Assembly (NCBI RefSeq): GCF_903819335.1
Contig: NZ_CAIJDE010000027.1
Location: 1-64,000, forward strand
DNA length: 64,000 nt
Source of the DNA: Flavobacterium panici
GTDB lineage: Bacteria > Bacteroidota > Bacteroidia > Flavobacteriales > Flavobacteriaceae
Direction of reading: 5' to 3'
The translations under genes were made by a program, and so were the position numbers. Below are positions 41,648 through 49,793 of this stretch, piece by piece; within the stretch, counting starts at the first letter, position 1, and each line of letters begins with the position of its first letter. The notes beneath the pieces were generated by a model. That model ran no database searches, was not told where the DNA came from, and worked only from the letters and a program-made list of their open reading frames with translations.

Positions 41648-43900
41648 TTAATACGTTCCGTTTTGCATTTTTGAAAGCGTTTCTTTTATATCGCTTGCGG
41701 TTACTTCTTCAACTTCCGGAGTTAAATATTTTACTGCCAAAGTCTGTGTTGCAATTGCTTTTTCTTTTTGACCGTCTTTATAATATAACTGCGCCAAAGT
41801 ATCTAAATAATACGGATTGTTTTTTGTTACAACTAAACTGTATTCTGACCAAACAATAGCACTTTTTATAAATGAAGCATTCTGAGGTTTTAAAACCACA
41901 GTCCATGCCGTAGAATTACAAAGATTTGAATGATAATCTTTAAAAGCATTCCATCCGTCATAAGAATAACTTGAAGTTGCATCTAACGAAGAATATATGA
42001 CATCTAATTTTTCAATCGGACTTCCTTTTTCTGAAGCTAAGTTAGAGTCAAAATAACTGCTAAAGTCTTTTAGGAAATTCGTATTTGAACCGTCTTTATC
42101 TTCAATTTGGCTTAAATAATCAAAATAATTTCGGTACGATTCAAAATTTCCTTTTCCTAAAGCAATGATCTTTTTATAAATCGAAATATTTTTCTCTTTA
42201 TTTACTTCTCCCGAAGTTCCTTCCTGAGAAATATAAGTATTTTGCTGTAATGCAGAAGAAATTTCAGAAACTACATTTCCTAAAGTATGTATTTCTCCTT
42301 CTTTACTATTGAATGCTGTACGTTCAGCTTCAATTGCGTCAGAATGTTTTAAAAGATAATCTATCGCTAAATAATCTGTATCGTTTAAGATCCTGTCTTC
42401 ATTAAAAAGCTGTTTTGTAAACCCTTGGTTTTTGATTTCTTTTACAATTGTTTCAACTAAATACAAGTTTGGTTTTGCATCTTTTTGATGTGCTTCAATC
42501 AGTTTTTTCCAGGTTTGAGCAATCTCTTTTTTATCTACAGCTGTTTTTGTTATCGCAAATTCAGTTGGGTTATCTTCTGTGACAACATAATCTGAATCAT
42601 AATCATACGAAGATTCTAAAACTGAAGCTCTATTAAAAGCTCTGATCAAATCTGCGTCGGCTGCCTTTTTGTTTTTAAAGATTTTATCAATCGTTACAAA
42701 AACATCTGCACGCAAAAGTTTTCTGTAAAGATCCCCATAGTAATTAAAGTGATATGATTTGTCTGATAAATCAGATTTTGCAACGGCTAATACATCTCCA
42801 TTTCCGTTTAAAACAACTACACTCGGATCGTTTGTAATTTTATTGTTTTTCAGCCACTTTTTATCATCGGCTCCAGCCAGATAATAATTAAAAACATCAT
42901 ATTGCGGATTATATGCTTCATACATATTATATCCCGTTTGTGTTTCCTGATCTTTTACAAAAGCATCGAAACTTTGTTTTGCCAATTTATTTTTGTCATT
43001 TGCTAAAACAACCAAATACTTATTGGTACTTGCTCCTTTAGTAGATTCAATTGCTTTTTTAAGGTTGTTTTCGATTTTTAGTTTGAAATCAAATTTTACA
43101 ACATTAGGATCAACTGCATAATCAACCACAGCTGCAGCAGCCGTATCAACAGCAACTCCGGTTCCAAAATCTTCATTTAAATAATCAACTTTACCCGGAT
43201 AAGTCCATTTTGAAACGGTTTGATTTTCAAGAGGTGTAACTTTTGATTTTTTTACAGGCTGTGGCTCTTTTTCATTTAAAAATACCAATGGATTTTTTCC
43301 TCCTTTTTCAGAGATTTTTAATTCATTTGTTTTCTTGTCATAAAATCCGGCAAGTTTTAAATCGCCTAAAACTTCCAGTTCGTAATTAATCGTTATTTCA
43401 GCAGCATCTTTTGGTACAGCATATTTTTCTAAATGGCTATTTCCGTCATATTCTTCATAAACTAAATATAAAAAATCTGATTTTTCGATTTCAAATTCTA
43501 AATCTGTTTTTGCCCATTCAGGATCCAGTTTCGTTTTTATATCTGAAATTCTTTGGTATTGAATTTCCTCTGTACCGTTTTGAGTTCCTATATAAAAAGA
43601 ATAATACGATGGATCTAAAAATTTAATCTTGATGTTTTTTGCTTTTTTATCAGTTACAAACGACAGATCAAATCTGTTTTCTGCAGTTGGATTTCTACTA
43701 AAAACTAACGAGTCGCCTTTAATTTCATAACCTCCCGTATAAAAAACTAATTCGTATTTATTATCGTCTAATAAATTCAGTTTGATTTTCTGACCTTTGG
43801 CGGCAGATAAATAAGTCCCTTTTTCGATACCTTTTGTTTGAGAAAAAGACATAAAAATTCCCGAAGTAAATAGCAATAAACTCCAAATAGAATTGCGCAT
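41648..43900 (-). CDS. Large secreted protein, unknown function (thioredoxin-like middle, helical C-terminus)
   Basis: This is a 750-residue protein with a signal peptide (MRNSIWSLLLFTSGIFMSFSQ). Residues about 25-250 are strand-rich. About 270-380 (NKYLVVLANDKN, DPSVVVLNGNGDVLAV) resembles a thioredoxin-like fold but lacks a CxxC. The rest is helical and ends in a TPR-like unit (YYLDTLAQLYYKDGQKEKAIATQTLAVKYL). It is probably periplasmic or envelope-associated. I do not recognise a named family. It does not overlap its neighbours and has a good terminator. Confidence 0.7.
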   Translation of the reverse strand: MRNSIWSLLLFTSGIFMSFSQTKGIEKGTYLSAAKGQKIKLNLLDDNKYELVFYTGGYEIKGDSLVFSRNPTAENRFDLSFVTDKKAKNIKIKFLDPSYYSFYIGTQNGTEEIQYQRISDIKTKLDPEWAKTDLEFEIEKSDFLYLVYEEYDGNSHLEKYAVPKDAAEITINYELEVLGDLKLAGFYDKKTNELKISEKGGKNPLVFLNEKEPQPVKKSKVTPLENQTVSKWTYPGKVDYLNEDFGTGVAVDTAAAAVVDYAVDPNVVKFDFKLKIENNLKKAIESTKGASTNKYLVVLANDKNKLAKQSFDAFVKDQETQTGYNMYEAYNPQYDVFNYYLAGADDKKWLKNNKITNDPSVVVLNGNGDVLAVAKSDLSDKSYHFNYYGDLYRKLLRADVFVTIDKIFKNKKAADADLIRAFNRASVLESSYDYDSDYVVTEDNPTEFAITKTAVDKKEIAQTWKKLIEAHQKDAKPNLYLVETIVKEIKNQGFTKQLFNEDRILNDTDYLAIDYLLKHSDAIEAERTAFNSKEGEIHTLGNVVSEISSALQQNTYISQEGTSGEVNKEKNISIYKKIIALGKGNFESYRNYFDYLSQIEDKDGSNTNFLKDFSSYFDSNLASEKGSPIEKLDVIYSSLDATSSYSYDGWNAFKDYHSNLCNSTAWTVVLKPQNASFIKSAIVWSEYSLVVTKNNPYYLDTLAQLYYKDGQKEKAIATQTLAVKYLTPEVEEVTASDIKETLSKMQNGTY

Positions 43901-43987
43901 AATATAAAAATTTGGCTGTTAATATTCATGTAAAGATATTCTATTCTTACTAAAATAAACTCCTAAATTTTAAATTAAGTCAATCTA

Positions 43988-46675
43988 TTATAAATTATAT
44001 TTCATTGAAAAGATAATGTAGCGCGGTTGAACCGTGTATTGAGAAACTCTTGTAGAGAACTGCGTAAAGTTATCATCATTAAGATATCTGGTGTTTAGTA
44101 AATTGGTTGCCGAAACTTTATACTCCCATTTGCTGTTTTTCTTTTGATAAATTAAACTGGCACTTAAAAAATCATATTCGTTGTCGACCGTTTTATCTCC
44201 ATTATAATAATGGTAAAATTCATACTCGGAAACAAAAGAAAAACTATCCAGGAAATAGTAATCTAATTTTGCAAATGGTTTATCAGTATAAAATGTAGAA
44301 CCGCTGTATTTATTCACCAAAAGATTGTACCCAAATTCGATATTCGGCAGGTTTTTATAATTAGTTGAAGCTCTAATCGTATAACTCTGCACAAAACTTT
44401 CTGTGGTTCTCAAATCATCATTTTGAATATTATTGAATTTTGACCAGTTCAAACTTGCATTTACTGAGGCTTTGTAATTCTTTAAAAACGAACGTCCGTA
44501 AGCTCCCATTCCTGAGAAAGTTTCATCGGCTAAGTTTGAATTATAGGGAACCGAAGATTGATTAATTCCATCAAAATTAGCTTCTGTTTTAATCGCATCC
44601 ACTTTTCTTGTATACGTTGCATTCGCAAAAATATTCTCGAAATTGAACATGTTGTATTTGAAATAACGAAGTGTATGAACTTGTGAAGTCGCGTTTTCTA
44701 AAGTACGATCTCCACGAAATAAACTACTGTAATCTGATAAAACATAACCTGCCGCTAATTGATTAATATCAGTAAAATCATTTGTCAAAGAGAAATTATA
44801 TGTCAACGTTTCTGATTTTTTAATTTGGTATAAGGCAAAAAAGTCCGGCAGTATTTTAGTGAAACTTTGAGAATAATTTGAACCCAATTGTCCGTTTGTC
44901 ATTTGGTAAGAATGCAGACTAACTCCAGGTGTCAAAGTAAATTTTCCTGTTAGAATTTTATAATGGAATCCTAAAAAAGCATCATTAAAACGGTAATCTA
45001 CATCATTATTATTTTCTGAATTATTCAAATCATTTCTGTCTCCGTTATCCAGCATTTGAAAAATATGAGAGTTGAAATTTTGATATGAATAGGTGTTTCC
45101 CACTGTAACATTGAAATTACTTTTTGGTGTTACCATATAATAGTAATCTAGTTTTGCGTCTAATTTATTGGTTTTCACAAAACGATCCTGATTTAAATCG
45201 TTCCGATCCTGACCCGGAATATATCCTGACAAATTGAAAGGAAGTGTTCGCAGATTGGCATTATAAAATGGATTTTCGTCCTGATACAAATGCTGCATTT
45301 CAAAAGCAAAAATATTCTTTTCACTTTGTGTATAATACAAACTCAAATTTTGATTAACCGAAGTTGGATCTTGTTTCTTATTTGTAAAAATAGTTTCTGA
45401 GTCAGGAATCTTATTTACAATTTGTTCACGAATTAAATCGGTATCTTCTTCCTGTTTTGATAATTTGGTCAGGATATCATAATCAAACTGAAATTTATCG
45501 TTTGGCTTATAAGTTGAACTCAGTTTAAACAATCCTAAATTGTTTTTTTGATCCGTTAATTCGTCTCTTTTCTGCTGATCTCCAGAATCTAAAATCGTAG
45601 TCTGTGATTTGGTTTCTAAATCGGTTTTTGAAGTCGAAAGAATTCCGAAACCGCTTATATTCCATGTTTTTGTTGGAGAATACGAGAAATTTGTTGCGCC
45701 AAATTTGGTTTCAATTTCTTTTGCCCGATTGTTTCTTAAAACCGAAATTCCTAAATCATTTGATGAAACATTAAAAGAACTTCCGCCTTTTTTCATCATG
45801 TTTTTAAATCCACCCGTAAACTTAAAATAATCCTGCGCCGTAAGAGGCAGTTCTCCAATATTATTAAAATTGGTAATTAAATTTATACTGTATTTCGGAC
45901 TGTAATAAAACAGTTTTGGATTTATAATATAACGGCTGTCGAGTTCTGCAACACCAATTCCGGCAGTCATATCTCCAAACCAAAAGTTCTTTTTCCCTTC
46001 TTTCAGTTTAATATTCATCGCCACATTTTCCTGATCGTTTTCAAGACCTTTTAAAGCGCTTACTTCGTTGTAATTTCGTAAAACCTGAACTTTATCAATC
46101 GCATCTGCAGGAATATTTTTAACGCCCAGTTTGGTATCTCCGTCAAAAAAGTCTTTTCCTTCCACCATTAATTTACTTACTTTTTTTCCTTCAACCTCAA
46201 TCTCACCATCGGCATTTACCTCAACGCCCGGAAGTTTTTTCAGGACATCTTCAAGCTTTTTTTCTGTTCCAGATTTAAACGAATCGGCATTGTAAACAAT
46301 AGTGTCGCCTTTTATAGAAACCGGCATTTCACGAACGATTTCAACTCCTTCGAGTTCTATTCCCGCGCCGTCCATAATAATATTTTGAACGATATTTTCC
46401 GTTTTGGTAGAAATGGCTATTTCTTTCGATTTCATTCCCAGATAACTTACTTTAACCGTGTATGAAGCGTTTGGTTTTAAAGTAAGTTGAAATTTACCTT
46501 TATCATTGGTAATTCCGTACGAATCCATTGCTTTTGTAGCATTATTAACCGCCATAATATTGGCCATCTCCAACGGATTTTTTTGTTCATCCTGAATAAA
46601 TCCATCGAAACGAACACTTTGAGAAAAGCATATAGAAGTAAAAAGTAAGGCAAATAAAAAAAGTGTCTTATTCAT
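43988..46675 (-). CDS. Outer-membrane beta-barrel protein with CarboxypepD_reg-like domain
   Basis: This 895-residue protein is related to TonB receptors (OMP_b-brl family). I start it at the ATG 46675, which gives the signal peptide MNKTLFLFALLFTSICFSQ; a further 46 codons upstream run into the GLPGLI gap and look non-coding. A CarboxypepD-like domain (FDGFIQDEQKNPLEMANIMA) is followed by a plug-like region (EDVLKKLPGVEVNADGEIEVEGKKV, VEGKDFFDGDTKLGVKNIP) and a long barrel. This arrangement with a GLPGLI protein upstream is recurrent in Bacteroidota. The ligand is unknown. Confidence 0.85.
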   Translation of the reverse strand: MNKTLFLFALLFTSICFSQSVRFDGFIQDEQKNPLEMANIMAVNNATKAMDSYGITNDKGKFQLTLKPNASYTVKVSYLGMKSKEIAISTKTENIVQNIIMDGAGIELEGVEIVREMPVSIKGDTIVYNADSFKSGTEKKLEDVLKKLPGVEVNADGEIEVEGKKVSKLMVEGKDFFDGDTKLGVKNIPADAIDKVQVLRNYNEVSALKGLENDQENVAMNIKLKEGKKNFWFGDMTAGIGVAELDSRYIINPKLFYYSPKYSINLITNFNNIGELPLTAQDYFKFTGGFKNMMKKGGSSFNVSSNDLGISVLRNNRAKEIETKFGATNFSYSPTKTWNISGFGILSTSKTDLETKSQTTILDSGDQQKRDELTDQKNNLGLFKLSSTYKPNDKFQFDYDILTKLSKQEEDTDLIREQIVNKIPDSETIFTNKKQDPTSVNQNLSLYYTQSEKNIFAFEMQHLYQDENPFYNANLRTLPFNLSGYIPGQDRNDLNQDRFVKTNKLDAKLDYYYMVTPKSNFNVTVGNTYSYQNFNSHIFQMLDNGDRNDLNNSENNNDVDYRFNDAFLGFHYKILTGKFTLTPGVSLHSYQMTNGQLGSNYSQSFTKILPDFFALYQIKKSETLTYNFSLTNDFTDINQLAAGYVLSDYSSLFRGDRTLENATSQVHTLRYFKYNMFNFENIFANATYTRKVDAIKTEANFDGINQSSVPYNSNLADETFSGMGAYGRSFLKNYKASVNASLNWSKFNNIQNDDLRTTESFVQSYTIRASTNYKNLPNIEFGYNLLVNKYSGSTFYTDKPFAKLDYYFLDSFSFVSEYEFYHYYNGDKTVDNEYDFLSASLIYQKKNSKWEYKVSATNLLNTRYLNDDNFTQFSTRVSQYTVQPRYIIFSMKYNL

Positions 46676-46772
46676 TATCAGAATATTGGAAGTTGAACCC
46701 GAGCGAAAGCGAACGGGCGAAGCAATTTTGGAATTTGGGATTTGGGATTTGAAATTTGGAGTTTTACAAATT

Positions 46773-47657
46773 TTATCTTCCCATTGGCATTGCAGCCCCG
46801 GACGTACGTCCACGGCTCATTTCTCTAAATTCTTCCATTTTTTTAATCACCGTTTCGTCGTACTCTTTTTGAGAAACTACTTTACCTTTTTTAGCTGGTT
46901 TTATTTCGACTTTTTCTTTGGCATTCAAAACAATTTTAGAACATAAAATAACTGTTTTTCCATCATTTACTTCTAAAATCAAACCCGGTAATCCCCAATA
47001 ATTTTCTGGTCCCTGATTAACCGGAATTTCCGGTGTATACCAAGCGGTAACTGTAATTTCTTTTGGGATTTCAAAATTGTCTTCAAAATTGGTTTTTGTC
47101 TCTCCCGATGTTTTTTTGGCTTCATCCTTTTTATCATTATTTTTAGGTCTGAAGTTTCTAAAATCGGTTTTGCTGGCTTCTTTTACAGCCGTTGCTTTAA
47201 AACAATTATAACCGCCAATTTGTTTGGTTTCCTGTTCCAGTTTCCAGTTTAATTTTGGCAGAGAGTCAACAACGAGGAATTCTTTTCCCATAAATTCTTT
47301 ATCAACGGTATACGATTTAGCTTTTACATCTTTGTAAAAAGTTCCGCCGCCGCCCATCATCGAGCTCATCATAACTCGAAAACCGCCTTGTTGTCCCGGA
47401 GCTTCCAGTTTTTCTTCTTCTTTATAGATAGAAGCTGTTTTATCAAAATTCAATATGAAAGTTTTCTCCAGCATTTGTTTCATACGCTCTTCCATACTTT
47501 TTTGCATTTCTGGCGTAATGTCTCTATTTCCGGCACGCATTCCTTCAAATTTAGGAGCCTGGGTTTTAGACTCGTAAACGGCCATTCCCTGAAAATCTTT
47601 TTGTGCATGTACTTGTGTAAAAGCAAATATTAAGAGTAAATAAGATAGTTTTTTCAT
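46773..47657 (-). CDS. GLPGLI-family exported protein
   Basis: This is a 294-residue protein with a signal peptide (MKKLSYLLLIFAFTQVHA) and the family-naming motif NYWGLPGLILEVND. It is rich in Lys/Glu (KKDEAKKTSGETKTNFE) and ends in PKKG-like basic segments and TSGAAMPMGR. The function of the family is not known; genes lie next to TonB-like outer-membrane proteins, as here with the barrel protein 98 bp downstream. The two probably form one envelope unit. A Met/Gly-rich patch (VMMSSMMGGGGTF) is notable but of unclear meaning. Confidence 0.88.
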   Translation of the reverse strand: MKKLSYLLLIFAFTQVHAQKDFQGMAVYESKTQAPKFEGMRAGNRDITPEMQKSMEERMKQMLEKTFILNFDKTASIYKEEEKLEAPGQQGGFRVMMSSMMGGGGTFYKDVKAKSYTVDKEFMGKEFLVVDSLPKLNWKLEQETKQIGGYNCFKATAVKEASKTDFRNFRPKNNDKKDEAKKTSGETKTNFEDNFEIPKEITVTAWYTPEIPVNQGPENYWGLPGLILEVNDGKTVILCSKIVLNAKEKVEIKPAKKGKVVSQKEYDETVIKKMEEFREMSRGRTSGAAMPMGR

Positions 47658-47891
47658 GTGGTTTTATTTAATAAGGTTGTGAAGTCTTGTAAAACTTACA
47701 ATTCAAATTTATTACTAATTTTAAAATACTGAAAATTAAATATATCAATGCCAGAATGGTATCGACAAAATCTAATCTTTGTAAGACTACTCTAATTTAC
47801 AAAGGTTTAAATTCAAAAAACAGCCAAAACTCTAATTTTAAGATATTCTTTAACGTAGTTTTTGTACTTTGGCTTTTGAAATTATACTATT

Positions 47892-48695
47892 ATGAGTAAA
47901 ACAATACGCCAAATTTTATTAGTGCTGTTTATTGCGTGTTCGTTTTCGACTTTTTTTGGGCAAAGCCAAAAAGTAAATGCTTCTCTAATTTCAAAATTCA
48001 AAATTGATGCTGATGAATTTATTGGTTATGATTCTTTTGGATATTCTTATCAAATAAAAAATAATGTTTTTAGCAAAATAAAAGGAAGTGAAATCTTTGA
48101 ATACAAGAATGTTTCGTTAGGAAATATTACGAAAGTTGATATTCAGAATCCGCTTAAAATTGTTTTGTTTTATGAAGATTTCAACGTCGTTGTTTTATTG
48201 GATAATCAGCTGAATAAAATGACCGAAATTAATTTTTCGCAAAATACAAATCCTATTGTTGTCAGCGCAATTGGAATGTCAACGCAAAATCAGCTTTGGA
48301 TTTTTAATACGTTGAATCAACAGATTTGTCTTTTTGATTATTTAAAAAATGAATACAAAACAGTATCAATTCCGTTAACCGAAGGCATAAAATATTACCA
48401 AACCGACTTTAATACTTTTTATTGGATTGATAGAAAAAACAATTGGTTTTCATGTGATATATTTGGAAAAATTTCAAGTTTGGGCAATGTTTCTGATTTT
48501 GATAAAATGGAAATAATTTCTTCTCAAAAACTCATTTTCAGCAAAGCTAACTTGTTGTATTTGAGAGAAAATACTAACACAATTTCTGAAATTGAAGTTT
48601 TAGAAAAAACGTTTGACAAATTCTATTACAAAGACCAAATTTTATCTATTTTTACAACTAAAGAAATTGTAAATTATAAAATCGTAACACCGTAA
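47892..48695 (+). CDS. Exported protein of unknown function next to a nucleoside kinase
   Basis: This is a 267-residue protein with a signal peptide (MSKTIRQILLVLFIACSFSTFFG). The rest has repeated short strands (KIVLFYEDFNVVVLLDN, NQLWIFNTLNQQICLFDY, FYWIDRKNNWFSC), compatible with a beta-propeller-like fold. No family is recognised. Its stop TAA shares a base with the ATG of the following kinase gene, so the two are translated together. A functional tie is not apparent. Confidence 0.7.
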   Translation: MSKTIRQILLVLFIACSFSTFFGQSQKVNASLISKFKIDADEFIGYDSFGYSYQIKNNVFSKIKGSEIFEYKNVSLGNITKVDIQNPLKIVLFYEDFNVVVLLDNQLNKMTEINFSQNTNPIVVSAIGMSTQNQLWIFNTLNQQICLFDYLKNEYKTVSIPLTEGIKYYQTDFNTFYWIDRKNNWFSCDIFGKISSLGNVSDFDKMEIISSQKLIFSKANLLYLRENTNTISEIEVLEKTFDKFYYKDQILSIFTTKEIVNYKIVTP

Positions 48696-49309
48696 TGCAC
48701 ATAGCAATAGCAGGAAATATAGGCGCAGGAAAAACTACATTAACTAAATTATTAGCCAAACATTTTAAATGGGAGCCTCATTATGAAGATGTGGTTGATA
48801 ATCCGTACTTAGACGATTTTTACCATCAAATGGAACGCTGGTCGTTTAACTTACAAATCTATTTCCTGAATAGTCGTTTTCGTCAGGTTTTGCAAATTCG
48901 CGAAAGCGGTAAAAAAATCATTCAGGACAGAACGATTTATGAAGATGCTCATATTTTTGCTCCCAATTTATATGCAATGGGATTGATGACAAGCCGTGAT
49001 TTTGAAAATTACACGTCTTTATTTGAATTAATGGAATCGTTGGTAAAAGCGCCGGATTTATTGATTTATTTAAGAAGTTCTATTCCTAATCTTGTGGGCC
49101 AAATTCACAAACGCGGACGCGAATACGAAAACTCTATTTCTATCGATTATTTAAGCCGTTTGAACGAAAGATATGAGGCATGGATTCAGACTTACACGAA
49201 AGGAAAATTATTGATTATTGATGTTGATAATATTAATTTTGTTGATAATCCGGAAGATTTAGGAAACATCATTAATAGAATTGATGCTGAATTGAATGGA
49301 TTGTTCTAG
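48695..49309 (+). CDS. Deoxynucleoside kinase
   Basis: This 204-residue salvage kinase phosphorylates deoxynucleosides using ATP. The P-loop is IAGNIGAGKTTLTKLL (residues 4-19), with DRTIYEDAHIFA (the DRS/DRT motif) and a LID-like KRGREYENSIS. It matches dGK/dCK-type kinases; substrate preference cannot be read. Its start overlaps the upstream stop by one base. A strong terminator follows at 49341-49373. Confidence 0.9.
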   Translation: MHIAIAGNIGAGKTTLTKLLAKHFKWEPHYEDVVDNPYLDDFYHQMERWSFNLQIYFLNSRFRQVLQIRESGKKIIQDRTIYEDAHIFAPNLYAMGLMTSRDFENYTSLFELMESLVKAPDLLIYLRSSIPNLVGQIHKRGREYENSISIDYLSRLNERYEAWIQTYTKGKLLIIDVDNINFVDNPEDLGNIINRIDAELNGLF

Positions 49310-49340
49310 AACACGAATTTCACCGATTTGCACGAAATAA

Positions 49341-49373
49341 AAAAATGCCTCTAAATATTTTAGAGGCATTTTT
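49341..49373 (+). terminator. Terminator of the nucleoside kinase unit
   Basis: AAAAATGCCTCTAAA (49341-49355) and TTTAGAGGCATTTTT (49359-49373) form a 15-bp stem with a 3-base loop and a U-run. A near-identical hairpin in the opposite orientation ends hppA at 49733-49762. Confidence 0.85.
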
Positions 49374-49439
49374 GTTTTATGAGACTTTTCAAAAATTTAA
49401 AGCCAGGATTATTATTTAATATTTTTTAGATTGAATCGT

Positions 49440-49690
49440 AATGTATAGTCCCTACGGGACATTATTCCAACTGCTTTTTATTTTTTCTACCGATATTTAA
49501 CTCCTAAAGGAGTATGATTTTTCGTTCTTTATTCTTTTACCAAATATTTAATTCTTATAAGGAATATGATTGTCTATTCTTTATCCATTTATCAAATATT
49601 TTATTCCTAATGATATATCTCGTAGAGATTACATATCGGTAGAATATTATCGCACCACCTAACATTTGTCCCGTAGGGACTATACCAAAG
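49440..49690. repeat. Short repeats with GTCCCTACGGGAC palindromes; no gene seen
   Basis: TATAGTCCCTACGGGACATT at 49444-49463 is mirrored by TGTCCCGTAGGGACTATAC at about 49667-49685. Between them are variants of CTAAAGGAGTATGATT and a CGTAGAGATTACAT segment. The 484-bp gap between the kinase and hppA holds only these and two terminators. Confidence 0.65.
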
Positions 49691-49732
49691 GATCAAGTTT
49701 CTTACTCGATTCAAAAATTCATTAAATAAAAA

Positions 49733-49762
49733 AAATGCCTCTAAAATTATTTAGAGGCATTT
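49733..49762 (-). terminator. Terminator of hppA
   Basis: AAATGCCTCTAAA (49733-49745) pairs with TTTAGAGGCATTT (49750-49762). The A-run at 49726-49735 gives U on the minus strand. Confidence 0.85.
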
Positions 49763-49793
49763 TCGTTTTATGAAACTTTGACAAAGCTATTTT

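Noticed and set aside
46676..46813. N-terminal extension of the outer-membrane barrel gene by 46 codons
   Set aside because: The extension is not signal-peptide-like and lies in an AT-rich repeat (CAAATTCCAAATCCC type); the start at 46675 gives a normal signal peptide.
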